Position numbers and translations under genes: made by a program. A stretch of 64,000 nt of DNA. It comes from Planctomycetota bacterium. Its GTDB lineage: Bacteria > Planctomycetota > GCA-2746535. The stretch lies in NCBI GenBank assembly GCA_002746535.1, contig NVWA01000029.1:1-64000 (forward strand). The letters are read 5' to 3'. Below, piece by piece: positions 9,690 through 19,013 of this stretch (positions are counted from its first letter, which is position 1; the number at the start of each line of letters is the position of its first letter). The notes under the pieces are model-generated. The model saw only the letters and a program-made list of their open reading frames with translations. It had not been told where the DNA came from and ran no database searches.

Positions 9690-11121
9690 TGCCGGAGAAT
9701 TTAAAACAATACCTAGAGAAGTTCCAACTAGTCGTGATCCTAAAACTCGAGTTAAAGACTTTAATGAAATACACCCAACAGCTAATGACGAATTAGCGAA
9801 AACTCAAGCCATTAGATGTATGGAATGTGGTATTCCTTATTGTCATGATGATTTTGGTTGTCCTTTGGAAAACCTTATTCCTGAATGGAATCACCTAGTA
9901 GGTTTAGGTAAATGGGAAGAAGCTGTTGAAAGAATGTTAGAAACGGATACTTTTCCGGAATTTACAGGGAAGATATGCCCCGCACCATGTGAAGGATCCT
10001 GTACAATGGGTCACTATAATGATCAGCCTGTGACAATTCGACAAATAGAATTAGTCTTAGCTGATAAAGGATTTGAAAACGGTTGGATCAAACCTCAACC
10101 ACCTTTGCAAAGAACTGATAAAAAAGTAGCCATAATAGGCTCTGGTCCTGCTGGTTTAGCCGCCGCATTTTATTTAAATCGATCAGGTCATAATGTTACC
10201 ATATACGAAAAAGAAAAACGAGCTGGAGGTTTATTAACCTATGGTATTCCAAATTACAAATTGGATAAAATTGAAATAGTTTTAAGAAGAATTCAGTTTT
10301 TAGAAAAAGAAGGAATAGTTTTTAAAACAAATGTCGACATTGGTGAAGACATTTCTGGTAAATATTTAAAGAAACATTTTGATGCCATTGTCATTGCCAT
10401 CGGAGCTGAGCATCCCCGAGATCTACCAATAAAAGGTAGGGATATAGATGGAGTTCATTACGCAATGGAGTTCTTATCTCGTCAATCAAAAACGCTAGCC
10501 GGTGAATCTCTACCAAATGATATTGATATTTCGGCAAAAGGTAAAACTGTCGTAATCATTGGTGGCGGCGATACTGGCTCAGACTGTTTAGGGACAAGTC
10601 ATCGTCAAGGGGCAAAAGAAATCATTCAATTAGAAATTACGCCTCCCCCACCAGAAGCACGAGCTGAAAGCAACCCTTGGCCCAATTGGCCTCTCATTTA
10701 CAGAACAAGTAGTTCTCAAAAAGAGGGTTGTGATCGCCAATTCAATGTGATGACGAAAGAGTTTTTTGGTGACAATGGAAAAGTTGAAGGTATTCGTTGT
10801 GTGAAAGTGGAAATGATCATAGATGAAAAAGGAATGCGTTTTGATGAAGTTCCTAATTCTGATTTTGAAATAAAAGCAGACTTAGTTTTATTAGCTATGG
10901 GTTTTCTTGGTCCAAAGAAAAATAAAATTTTTGAAGAATTCGATTTAGAATTAGATGCCCGAAGCAATATAAAAGTAAATGATCAAATGATGACAAGTGC
11001 AGATGGTGTGTTCTGCTCTGGCGATGCTACAACAGGGCAATCATTAGTAGTTAGAGCTATTGCCTCAGCCAAAAACTGTGCCTCAAAAGTTGATGCTTAT
11101 CTAGCAAGTATAACTGTATAA
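9682..11121 (+). CDS. gltD: Glutamate synthase (NADPH) small subunit
   Basis: The 479-residue beta chain passes electrons from NADPH via FAD to the large subunit. The N-terminal region carries the iron-sulfur cysteines (CMECGIPYC, CPAPCEGSC). The FAD Rossmann motif GSGPAG is at about residue 153 and the NADPH-binding GGGDTG at about 293. The start codon overlaps the last 8 bases of gltB. Length is typical. The gene ends just before the REP/RAYT element. Confidence 0.97.
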   Translation: MGSAGEFKTIPREVPTSRDPKTRVKDFNEIHPTANDELAKTQAIRCMECGIPYCHDDFGCPLENLIPEWNHLVGLGKWEEAVERMLETDTFPEFTGKICPAPCEGSCTMGHYNDQPVTIRQIELVLADKGFENGWIKPQPPLQRTDKKVAIIGSGPAGLAAAFYLNRSGHNVTIYEKEKRAGGLLTYGIPNYKLDKIEIVLRRIQFLEKEGIVFKTNVDIGEDISGKYLKKHFDAIVIAIGAEHPRDLPIKGRDIDGVHYAMEFLSRQSKTLAGESLPNDIDISAKGKTVVIIGGGDTGSDCLGTSHRQGAKEIIQLEITPPPPEARAESNPWPNWPLIYRTSSSQKEGCDRQFNVMTKEFFGDNGKVEGIRCVKVEMIIDEKGMRFDEVPNSDFEIKADLVLLAMGFLGPKKNKIFEEFDLELDARSNIKVNDQMMTSADGVFCSGDATTGQSLVVRAIASAKNCASKVDAYLASITV

Positions 11122-11126
11122 TTTTA

Positions 11127-11212
11127 CCCCGGGTTTTTCCCCCGGGACTTTGGACAGCTTGTCCAAAAATAAAGTCTAATATAGTTTATTTGGACAGGCT
11201 GTCCAAAGTCCC
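11127..11212. repeat. REP pair, left flank of RAYT gene
   Basis: Two short palindromes, GGACAGCTTGTCC and GGACAGGCTGTCC, are separated by an AT-rich spacer and bounded by a CCCGGGACTTTGG arm. The same arrangement recurs at 11938-12016 on the other side of the transposase gene. A CCCGGG hairpin at 11127-11147 may also end gltBD transcripts. Confidence 0.85.
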
Positions 11213-11232
11213 AGCAGAGAATTATTTTTTAA

Positions 11233-11331
11233 ACTAGAATATTTCCAGTCTTCAGGTGTGATTGAAAGATTAACTCTTATTAGGTTTCGATGTATATTTT
11301 TTTATACTAGAATATTTCCAGTCTTCAGGTG
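11233..11331 (-). repeat. 26-bp direct repeat: duplicated RAYT C-terminal segment
   Basis: The 26 bases at 11233-11258 are repeated exactly at 11306-11331. Read on the minus strand, both copies encode PEDWKYSS, the C-terminal end of the RAYT protein. The outer copy continues into a different short tail. It is a remnant of a second RAYT or of an imprecise duplication. Confidence 0.75.
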
Positions 11332-11863
11332 CACTACAAAGACCAGCTTTTACAGGGTTTTGATGTATATAATTGATGGCATGTTGATAGTGTGCAGTGT
11401 CTCTAATATATCTATCCCAATAATTATCTTTCCATCCTACAGATGAATCCTTTCCGTTGATATTCAAATATTTTTTTATCTTTTTAGAAGTATAAGATTT
11501 CCAACTATGAATAATTTTCCCAAGTTGCTCTTTTTCATAAATTTTGATTAAGATGTGAATATGATTTGGCATGATAACATAAGAAATTAGGTCATACCTT
11601 TTACCGTTAAAATGATTCCAATTTTCAAAAATTAAATCTGCTATATCTTTTATTTTTAAAATACAAGATCCATGACCAGCATCAAGATAAGTTTCAATTA
11701 ACTTTCGCTTCTTTTGCTCATCATCCTTGATAAGCATTAATTCTACAGCATGCCTAGGAAGAGAGTCGTTAAGGCGGTAAGTAATCATTTGATGAAGGCA
11801 GCTATAATCGAAATGAGGTATAAAACCCCTTTTATAGTAACCTTTAGATTGAATATCTGTCAT
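11270..11863 (-). CDS. REP-associated tyrosine transposase (RAYT, IS200/IS605-like Y1)
   Basis: A 197-residue single-strand DNA transposase of the REP-associated group. The HUH motif appears as MPNHIHIL near residue 97. The downstream WKDNYWDRYIRD and INYIHQNPVKAG blocks are characteristic, and the tyrosine in the latter is the likely nucleophile. The gene lies between two REP pairs, as usual for RAYTs, which are mostly single-copy domesticated transposases that maintain REP sequences. The frame is intact. A 26-base duplication of its 3' coding end lies just downstream. Confidence 0.92.
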   Translation of the reverse strand: MTDIQSKGYYKRGFIPHFDYSCLHQMITYRLNDSLPRHAVELMLIKDDEQKKRKLIETYLDAGHGSCILKIKDIADLIFENWNHFNGKRYDLISYVIMPNHIHILIKIYEKEQLGKIIHSWKSYTSKKIKKYLNINGKDSSVGWKDNYWDRYIRDTAHYQHAINYIHQNPVKAGLCSAPEDWKYSSIKKYTSKPNKS

Positions 11864-11937
11864 AATATACTATTTATAATTATTAAATTAATTATATTAT
11901 AACAATTAATTATTTAAGTTAAATCTTATCCAGAATT

Positions 11938-12016
11938 TCCCCTGGGACTTCGGGCAGCCTGTCCAAAAATAAAGCCCAATATAATTTATTTGGACAGGCT
12001 GTCCAAAGTCCTAGGG
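11938..12016. repeat. REP pair, right flank of RAYT gene
   Basis: A near copy of the left-flank element in the same orientation: a GGGACTTCGGGCAGCCTGTCC arm, spacer AAAAATAAAG, then GGACAGGCTGTCC and AAAGTCC. Differences in the first palindrome show the two copies have diverged. It sits directly at the 3' end of the MtfA-like gene. Confidence 0.85.
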
Positions 12017-12018
12017 GG

Positions 12019-12852
12019 TTATTTCCAGGATAGAGGGTCAAGCTTGTAATAATCTTTGACCTCATCATAAAGTTCAGGGTGTTTTCTTTTTAGCTGTCTT
12101 GGTTTTTCAAAAAATGTTTCTGTTAATACAGCAAAGAATTCAGCTTTTGATGTACCTCCATAAGGATCCATCACAGTTTTTTTTCTATTCATGATTCTTT
12201 TTTGTAATTTGTCATATTTATTTTCAATCATTCGTGCAAATGCAATGTACTGAGAAGTACTTTCATGTATAGGCATTCCATCATTCGAACCATCTTCTTG
12301 ATCTAACTGATGGGCAAATTCATGAAAAACAACATTCTGCCCATCTTTAATATCATTGGCTCCATGCATGGTATGATTCCAAGAAAGAACCACAGGACCA
12401 TTTGTCCAAGATTCACCAGAACGAATTATATTTTCAACTGTCTCAACTCCACCCTCATTTGTTACTTGTTGAGATTGGAAAGCATCTGGATAAACATAAA
12501 TGACAGATAACTTTGGGTAGTAATTTGTTTTTCTATTTAATAAAAGCATACATGCTTGAGCGGCGATGACAATTTTAATTGAAGTTGATATTTCTAGTCC
12601 CACACAACCTTCAAAACTTTTTTCATCCAAAAATATATTCATATGTCCTATTAATTCTTTTTGAAGATTATCGGGCAATTTTTTATATAAAGGTACAAAC
12701 TGAATTAGAACAGACAAAAATTCCTCGGTTACCGGTTCAGAAAAAAGTTTTTTTCTTCGTTTTTCTTTTAAATAGGCCGGAATGAAGAAAATGCCGAAGG
12801 CAAAAATGAATAGCAATAGAGTGTAAAAATAAATCATATAGTCATCAATCAT
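12019..12852 (-). CDS. MtfA-like zinc metallopeptidase (M90 family)
   Basis: The 277-residue protein carries HEFAHQLDQEDG near residue 175, the zinc-binding HExxH signature of the MtfA/M90 family. In E. coli MtfA affects PTS glucose regulation by binding Mlc; that role is not implied here. An N-terminal hydrophobic segment (about residues 5-25) followed by KEKRRKK suggests a membrane anchor. The protein starts with ATG behind AGGATC. Flanks are the right REP pair and, divergently, the manC-like gene. Confidence 0.88.
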   Translation of the reverse strand: MIDDYMIYFYTLLLFIFAFGIFFIPAYLKEKRRKKLFSEPVTEEFLSVLIQFVPLYKKLPDNLQKELIGHMNIFLDEKSFEGCVGLEISTSIKIVIAAQACMLLLNRKTNYYPKLSVIYVYPDAFQSQQVTNEGGVETVENIIRSGESWTNGPVVLSWNHTMHGANDIKDGQNVVFHEFAHQLDQEDGSNDGMPIHESTSQYIAFARMIENKYDKLQKRIMNRKKTVMDPYGGTSKAEFFAVLTETFFEKPRQLKRKHPELYDEVKDYYKLDPLSWK

Positions 12853-13023
12853 TTTAAATAGATCCTAATATTACTTTTATACGATTGATAAACCATAAAA
12901 AATACATTGTAATGACTTGTCAATTTCTTTTTTGAAACAGGATTATTCATAGAATTTTAGTTGATTTCAAAATGAACACCTTAGAATCCTTGGTTATTAA
13001 AAACATACAAATGGAGCTTTTAC

Positions 13024-14094
13024 ATGAATATTTACCCTATGATTATGGCGGGCGGATCCGGAACAAGATTTTGGCCTAAAAGTCGAATTCAAAAGCCAAA
13101 ACAGGTTCAAAAAATCGTTTCAGAAGATTTCACAATGATCCAAACGGCTTATCAATTACTTAAAGACAAAGTTCCAAATAAAAACATCCATGTGGTAACT
13201 AACACCATTCAGGCTCCTGAAATTAAAAATCAATTGCCAGAACTACCTCCTGAAAATATAATTGAAGAACCATGCGGGCGAGATACAGCACCTTGTGTTG
13301 GTCTTGCTGCAGCGATATTGTCCGTTAAAGATCCAGAAGGTATCATGCTCATGATGCCCAGCGATCATATTATAAAACCGAAAGAAAATTTTCACCTGGC
13401 ATTACAAACAGCCGCTAAAATTGTTGAGGAAGAAAAAACACTCGTGACTTTTGGTATACCTCCAACTTATCCTGCCACAGGTTATGGTTATATTGAACAA
13501 GGCTCAAAGGTGAATAATGATTCTGAGTTATCTGTTTTTGATGTAATTAAATTTACGGAAAAACCAGATCACGATACCGCTTTAAAGTTTTTAGAAACAC
13601 AACAATACTTTTGGAATGCTGGAATTTTTGTTTGGAAAGCAAAATACATCTTAGAATTAATTGAAGAATTTATGCCTGAATTATTTGCAGGTTTACAAAC
13701 ATTAATTGAGAATGATTTTAAAAATTTAAATGAAGTATATCCTACGCTACCAAAGGTATCCATTGATTTTGGTATTATGGAAAATGCACCGAAAGTTAAG
13801 GTTGTCTCAGTTGATTATGAGTGGGATGATGTTGGGAATTGGGAATCAATCGTCAATCATTTCCCAAAAGATGACCATAATAATCTCAACTTGGGGACAG
13901 TAATTCATCAAGATAGTAAAAACTGTATTGCTATTGCAGATAATAAAGATCAGCTGATTGCTACCATTGGACTAGATGATTTGATTATTGTTCAATCTGG
14001 AAATGCCGTTCTAGTAGCCAATAGAAAAGATGGTCAAAAAATTAAAAACCTTGTAGATGAATTAAAAGCTCAAAATTTAACCGATTATCTATAA
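13024..14094 (+). CDS. manC: Mannose-1-phosphate guanylyltransferase
   Basis: A 356-residue single-domain nucleotidyltransferase that makes GDP-mannose from mannose-1-phosphate and GTP for polysaccharide synthesis. The N-terminal MAGGSGTRFWPKSR is the nucleotide-binding signature. GYGYIE, FTEKPD and WNAGIFVW are conserved family blocks. It lacks the C-terminal phosphomannose isomerase domain of two-domain enzymes. The ATG follows TGGAGC at good spacing. The gene stands alone, divergent from the MtfA-like gene. Confidence 0.93.
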   Translation: MNIYPMIMAGGSGTRFWPKSRIQKPKQVQKIVSEDFTMIQTAYQLLKDKVPNKNIHVVTNTIQAPEIKNQLPELPPENIIEEPCGRDTAPCVGLAAAILSVKDPEGIMLMMPSDHIIKPKENFHLALQTAAKIVEEEKTLVTFGIPPTYPATGYGYIEQGSKVNNDSELSVFDVIKFTEKPDHDTALKFLETQQYFWNAGIFVWKAKYILELIEEFMPELFAGLQTLIENDFKNLNEVYPTLPKVSIDFGIMENAPKVKVVSVDYEWDDVGNWESIVNHFPKDDHNNLNLGTVIHQDSKNCIAIADNKDQLIATIGLDDLIIVQSGNAVLVANRKDGQKIKNLVDELKAQNLTDYL

Positions 14095-14334
14095 AGACCT
14101 TATCAAAATACGTCATCATCAAAATCAGCTATTTTTCATGATATTAATTGAAATTAGTTGAATTTGTTGAGAGACAATTCGCATATCTAAAATCTTCTAA
14201 TCGTATCAATTTTTATTCCTTCTTTAGAAGCCCTTTGTCAGCACCTTTAAGATTGAACTTAAAAACATTAAAGTACAATTTAGGACTTTTTCTTTGAGAT
14301 CAAATTTAATAAACATATAGAGAGGAAAATCACT

Positions 14335-16314
14335 ATGTCAGAAGAACCTAAAAGTATGAAATCCCTTCAAGCAGAAGGACAAAAGTATCCACCATCACAA
14401 GCTATGAAGGATAGAGCTTGGATAAATTCTGAAGAAGAATATAACAAAATGTACGAAAGATCAATTGAAGATTCAGATGCTTTTTGGTTGGAACAATCAG
14501 AAACTCTTCATTGGCATAAAAAACCTACTGTTGGAATGAAATACAATTGGGACACAAAAGCCAAAACAATTGAACATACTTGGTTTGAAGATGGGGAAAT
14601 AAATGCTTCTTACAATTGCCTTGATAGGCATATAGGAACTCCAACCGAAAACAAGACTGCCATTATTTGGCAAGGTGAAAAGGATGATGAAGTTAAAAAA
14701 ATTACCTACAAACAAATGTATGAAGAAGTTTGCCGACTTTCAAATGTTTTAAAGGGTCGAGGAGTTGGTAAAGGTGATAGAGTTTGCCTTTATATGCCGA
14801 TGGTCATTGAAGGTGTTGTGGCGATGCTAGCGTGTGCACGTATTGGTGCTATTCATAGTGTTGTCTTTGGAGGATTTAGTGCGGAATCAATTGCCGACAG
14901 AATCAATGACTCTGAATGTAAAGCATTGATCACCGCAAATGTTGGAATTCGAGGCGGTAAAGTTATTCCATTGAAAAAAATTGCTGATGAAGCATTAGAA
15001 AAAACGCCTTCAATTGAAACAGTTGTTGTCGTAAAAACTACCCACGATGAACCATGTGACATGAAAGATGGTCGAGATATTTGGTATCGAGAAGAACTCG
15101 ATAAAGTTAGTCCTGAATGTGAAGCCGAAGTAATGAAAGCTGAAGATAAATTATTTATCCTTTACACATCTGGCTCAACAGGCAAACCTAAAGGTGTAGT
15201 TCATACTACAGGTGGATACATGCTTTGGACAAGTCTTACGCATAAATATATATTTGATATTCACGAAGATGATTTGTATTGGTGTACTGCTGACATTGGC
15301 TGGATTACAGGACATAGCTATATGACTTATGGTCCTTTAGCTAATGGCTGTACCAGTTTAATCTTTGAAGGTGTCCCAACTTATCCAGATGCGGGTAGAT
15401 TTTGGCAAATTACAGAGAAATTCAAAGTAACCGTTTTTTATACGGCTCCAACAGCAATTCGTGCATTAATAGCCCAGGGCGATGAATTCCCTGCAAAGTA
15501 TGACTTGAGTAGTTTAAGAGTATTAGGTTCTGTTGGCGAACCTATTAATCCTGAAGCTTGGAACTGGTATCATAAAAATATTGGTAAAGGAAACTGTCCG
15601 ATAGTAGATACCTGGTGGCAAACTGAAACAGGCGGATTTATGCTAACACCTTTCCCTGGTGTTCATTCATTAAAACCTGGTAGTGCCCAAAGACCTTTCT
15701 TTGGCGTGAAACCAATTGTGCTAAGAGATGATAGAAGCGAATGCGATCTCAATGAAGGCGGTAAGCTTTGTATTGATAGACCATGGCCAGGCATGATGAG
15801 AACTATGTGGGGCGATCACGAAAGATTTGTTGAAACTTATTTTACAATGTATGATGATTTATATTTTACAGGTGATGGGTGTAGAATTGATAGTGATGGT
15901 GATTTTTGGTTAATGGGAAGAGTTGACGATGTTGTCAATGTCTCTGGACATAGAATGGGAACAGCAGAAGTTGAAAGCGCACTGGTAAGTCATAAAAAAG
16001 TAGCTGAAGCAGCCGTTGCACCTGTCCCCCATGAAATAAAAGGCCAGGGTCTATATGCATTCGTAACATTAGTTACTGGAGAAGAGCCCTCTGATGAACT
16101 TGCAAAAGAATTAACGATGCATGTTCGAAAAGAAATTGGAGCTATAGCAGCGCCGGAAAGAATTCAATTTGCACCTGGATTACCAAAAACGAGATCAGGT
16201 AAAATTATGCGAAGAATTTTGAGAAAAATCGCAGAAGAAAGTTTTGATAATTTAGGTGATATTTCCACTCTCGCTGATCCAAGCGTAGTCGATGCCCTTA
16301 TTAAAGGCCGCTAA
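14335..16314 (+). CDS. acs: Acetyl-CoA synthetase
   Basis: A 659-residue AMP-forming ligase that activates acetate to acetyl-CoA in two steps through acetyl-AMP. The P-loop-like motif [11 protein letters not shown] is near residue 277. The C-terminal [11 protein letters not shown] near 620 holds the lysine regulated by acetylation in the family. Length is typical. The ATG follows AGAGGAA. The 240-base gap upstream probably carries its own promoter. Confidence 0.97.
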   Translation: MSEEPKSMKSLQAEGQKYPPSQAMKDRAWINSEEEYNKMYERSIEDSDAFWLEQSETLHWHKKPTVGMKYNWDTKAKTIEHTWFEDGEINASYNCLDRHIGTPTENKTAIIWQGEKDDEVKKITYKQMYEEVCRLSNVLKGRGVGKGDRVCLYMPMVIEGVVAMLACARIGAIHSVVFGGFSAESIADRINDSECKALITANVGIRGGKVIPLKKIADEALEKTPSIETVVVVKTTHDEPCDMKDGRDIWYREELDKVSPECEAEVMKAEDKLFILYTSGSTGKPKGVVHTTGGYMLWTSLTHKYIFDIHEDDLYWCTADIGWITGHSYMTYGPLANGCTSLIFEGVPTYPDAGRFWQITEKFKVTVFYTAPTAIRALIAQGDEFPAKYDLSSLRVLGSVGEPINPEAWNWYHKNIGKGNCPIVDTWWQTETGGFMLTPFPGVHSLKPGSAQRPFFGVKPIVLRDDRSECDLNEGGKLCIDRPWPGMMRTMWGDHERFVETYFTMYDDLYFTGDGCRIDSDGDFWLMGRVDDVVNVSGHRMGTAEVESALVSHKKVAEAAVAPVPHEIKGQGLYAFVTLVTGEEPSDELAKELTMHVRKEIGAIAAPERIQFAPGLPKTRSGKIMRRILRKIAEESFDNLGDISTLADPSVVDALIKGR

Positions 16315-16323
16315 TAAATAAGG

Positions 16324-16359
16324 TTGATTATTACCCTTTAATGAAAGGGTAATAGTCAA
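16324..16359. terminator. Bidirectional hairpin terminator after acs
   Basis: A 16-bp stem with one mismatch (TTGATTATTACCCTTT pairing with AAAGGGTAATAGTCAA) and a four-base loop AATG. It lies in the gap between acs and a convergent minus-strand gene, and could stop transcripts from both sides. There is no long U-tract. Confidence 0.65.
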
Positions 16360-16413
16360 TTCTAATCACACACATTGAACTATTGACTATTAAATACAAA
16401 AAATAATTACTAT

Positions 16414-16914
16414 TTACTTAGCCTTTTTCTTTTCTTTTTTAGTCCCCTTTTTCTTTGCCTTAATCTCAATGATTTTTAATTTTGCATCTTTAGTCTTCAT
16501 CTTTATTAAGGTAAAAGTTCTATTTATTTTTTTGTATTCCATCGAATTATCATTAATTTTTTTTAATATTGTTTTCTCTCTTTTCTTAATATCTTTATCA
16601 GCATTAAATTCTATTTGATCTTTATCTAATTTTGTTTGCTTGCCAATAACAATTTTATCTGTATTTACATGATAAGTAATCAGCCGATCTTTTTTAATCT
16701 CAATTACAGTGTTTTCTAAAGACAAGATTGTAATAGCTCTAAACAATTTAAGGTTCTTCTTGTTTTTTCCAGAAATAGCCCTTTTCTTGTCATATTCGAT
16801 CATATACGTATCCACATCTATTTTCCAATAGCCGAGACTGAAATTATTTTCTTGAGCATAAAGACTTGTGCTCGAAATAAACAAAACCAAACATACTAAA
16901 ATCATTTTTCTCAT
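16414..16914 (-). CDS. Small exported protein, function unknown
   Basis: Not recognised. Residues 1-21 form a clear signal peptide (MRKMILVCLVLFISSTSLYA). The mature part is lysine-rich and ends in a strongly basic tail of KKKGTKKEKKKAK type. The frame stays open upstream to 16980, but the ATG at 16914 has a perfect AGGAGG eight to nine bases upstream and starts the signal peptide, so it is chosen (166 residues). A periplasmic location is expected. Confidence 0.75.
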   Translation of the reverse strand: MRKMILVCLVLFISSTSLYAQENNFSLGYWKIDVDTYMIEYDKKRAISGKNKKNLKLFRAITILSLENTVIEIKKDRLITYHVNTDKIVIGKQTKLDKDQIEFNADKDIKKREKTILKKINDNSMEYKKINRTFTLIKMKTKDAKLKIIEIKAKKKGTKKEKKKAK

Positions 16915-16963
16915 TTTAATTATCCTCCTAAACGGATTTGAAATTCCAGTCATATAATTACAA

Positions 16964-17233
16964 TCATACATGTTGGTCAATTAGTATTAAATTCCCATCC
17001 GGATCTAATATTGAAAAACTGGATGGACCAGATTCATTTTCAATTGATTCACTGACAATGTCGACACCATCTGATTTAAACCTTTGGTGAAGTGTTCTCA
17101 CGTCAGTAAAAGACTCTTGTTTATTACAAGATTGATCGCCAGCAAAAACTTCAAATCCAATTTTCTCATAAAATGCTTTAGATTTATCAAGATTTTTAAC
17201 GGTGAGACTGATTGAAAAAGCACCTAACTCCAT
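16964..17233 (-). CDS. VOC (glyoxalase/bleomycin-resistance) fold protein, internally shortened
   Basis: An 89-residue protein. The N-terminus (SLTVKNLDKSKAFYEKIGFEVF) and the C-terminus (SFSILDPDGNLILIDQHV) match a common VOC subfamily of about 120-125 residues. The middle strand and loop, about 35 residues between FAGD and ESFTDV, are absent without breaking the frame. Loss of this stretch would remove part of the beta-barrel, so the product may be non-functional. The start has GGAG seven bases upstream. Confidence 0.75.
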   Translation of the reverse strand: MELGAFSISLTVKNLDKSKAFYEKIGFEVFAGDQSCNKQESFTDVRTLHQRFKSDGVDIVSESIENESGPSSFSILDPDGNLILIDQHV

Positions 17234-17267
17234 AGTAAAACTCCAAGAATTAACTAAATTTACTTAT

Positions 17268-17996
17268 TTATAATTTTAGCGCTATTTTAAAAGCAATGCC
17301 AATCAATACAACCGAAATGAAAGAAATAATACTTCCCCAAAACCAATAAGGCATTCCTAGATTGGCTGCAATAGACCCCACATCAGATGTATACATCCTG
17401 CCTCCAATGTTAACGCGTTCTGTGAATAAATAATCCATGCGTTGAAAGGTTGACATTACCGCTTGAATACCAATAAATTGTACCATGAATTGTTTAACTA
17501 GTATACTACCTTTCCAAGCAATTAAGCATGACACGATACTCATTGCTATCAAGACTCCTATGCCAAATAAATTGCTGACCCATATCAAGACCGAAATAAC
17601 AACCATGAATGAGAAAGCATACAAGCAGATCGATGCGGTCCATTTCTTTGAACCAAGTATGATAAAGGTTGCTCCTGCAATTGGAGGACCAATGAGTCCA
17701 CCAAAAGATATCAGTGAACTACCAATTTTATTTCCAAAGAACAATGTCGAGTAATTATTAAATGCAAGCCCAGAACCTGTTTCGTGTAATTCCAATCGAA
17801 GGAAGTTGCCACCAAGAAATAAACAAGTAAGCCCATGTCCCATTTCATGAAACCAAGTGCTTAATAATAAGAAAGGATAAGAAACAAAAGTAACGCGCGA
17901 TAAAAAGTATGACACAACGCCTGCGAGAATTAATAAACCTAATGATGTCTTGTTAGAATTGTCACTTGTAGAAATCTCATTTAATTCTTCTGGCAT
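17268..17996 (-). CDS. M50-like integral membrane metallopeptidase
   Basis: A 242-residue polytopic membrane protein with several hydrophobic helices. HEMGH near residue 49, inside the second helix, is the zinc-binding HExxH of M50B-like (site-2-protease related) proteins. The aspartate expected in a late helix is not obvious to me. It may process membrane proteins, but no substrate can be proposed. It lies in a run of minus-strand genes with gaps of 30 bases or more. Confidence 0.75.
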   Translation of the reverse strand: MPEELNEISTSDNSNKTSLGLLILAGVVSYFLSRVTFVSYPFLLLSTWFHEMGHGLTCLFLGGNFLRLELHETGSGLAFNNYSTLFFGNKIGSSLISFGGLIGPPIAGATFIILGSKKWTASICLYAFSFMVVISVLIWVSNLFGIGVLIAMSIVSCLIAWKGSILVKQFMVQFIGIQAVMSTFQRMDYLFTERVNIGGRMYTSDVGSIAANLGMPYWFWGSIISFISVVLIGIAFKIALKL

Positions 17997-18091
17997 AAAT
18001 TATGATTCTTCGTTTAGAATATTTGTTTTATCTCGAAACAACCTATGTCATATTTACGGATAATAATTTTTAATTAACATTAATCTCTCTT

Positions 18092-18685
18092 TTATTCTCG
18101 TACACCAGTTATGGTACCTGTAGTTGTGACTTTTATCTTTTTGCCCGTTTCTATTTGTTCAAAATTATGTATTTTATTTATAGTTCCTGTATACGATTTG
18201 TAATCAGTAGCATAGATTATAATTTCTGTTTCTGACACAGAGAGTTTAATTTCAGTACCATCAACATCCGTGAATGTTTGATCTGTAGCAGTGACAATAT
18301 AGGTCATTTTTCTGGCATCTGGATCTATTGTTAGAGAAATTTTACGAGCGATATCATCAGAGACACAACTATACTCAAGTGGATAAATACCACCACCAAT
18401 ATAGAAATATTGACCTACATCACATTTTTTTGACTCATCATCAGTAAGTATATAAATTGCTTCATCTAATTCAGTAGTAGTCTTGTTACTAGTTTCGGCG
18501 CCGTTTTCGTCATACTCAAATGTGGTTTTATCATAAGTTTCAGTGACCGCAAATGAACCTAGAATCTTTTGCAAATCAGCATCAGTTACAGTAAATGTGG
18601 TTGTTCCACCCCCACTACCGCATGAAATTAAAAGTGATGATATGATAAAAGTAAAAAGTATTAATTTAATTGATTTAGTTATCAT
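18092..18685 (-). CDS. Lipoprotein of unknown function
   Basis: A 197-residue protein with a lipoprotein signal: hydrophobic helix, then LLISC followed by GSGGG, so the cysteine near residue 22 is the probable lipidation site. The mature part is rich in Thr, Asp and Glu and looks like beta-strand. No family is recognised. It probably sits on the periplasmic face of a membrane. Confidence 0.75.
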   Translation of the reverse strand: MITKSIKLILFTFIISSLLISCGSGGGTTTFTVTDADLQKILGSFAVTETYDKTTFEYDENGAETSNKTTTELDEAIYILTDDESKKCDVGQYFYIGGGIYPLEYSCVSDDIARKISLTIDPDARKMTYIVTATDQTFTDVDGTEIKLSVSETEIIIYATDYKSYTGTINKIHNFEQIETGKKIKVTTTGTITGVRE

Positions 18686-19013
18686 TTTTTATTTTCCATT
18701 AAATTTTATAAATTATTAATTTAAAAAAAATGAATTTTAACAAATGAAACATCAAATTCATTAGAAATTAAACTAAATTTCTAATTGGATGTACAAGATA
18801 TCCTTATCTAAGAAATTTCTATCGATAGTTGTTCATTAACAATGTAAAAGAATAAATTTGCTATTGTGGCCATATAAAGTCTTACGATTAATAAATAATC
18901 ATTGTTTCTACACCGAAGCCAAATCAAAGATGTCCCTATTAAGTTGATAAAATCAGCTGTTTTACTAAGATATATTCACCATACTAATTGCTTATGAACC
19001 TCTGGTATTGCCA
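18686..19013. other. Gene-free gap before the tandem kinases
   Basis: About 330 AT-rich bases between a minus-strand lipoprotein gene and the first kinase. They must contain promoters for both directions, but I see no clear promoter, repeat or structured element. Confidence 0.3.
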
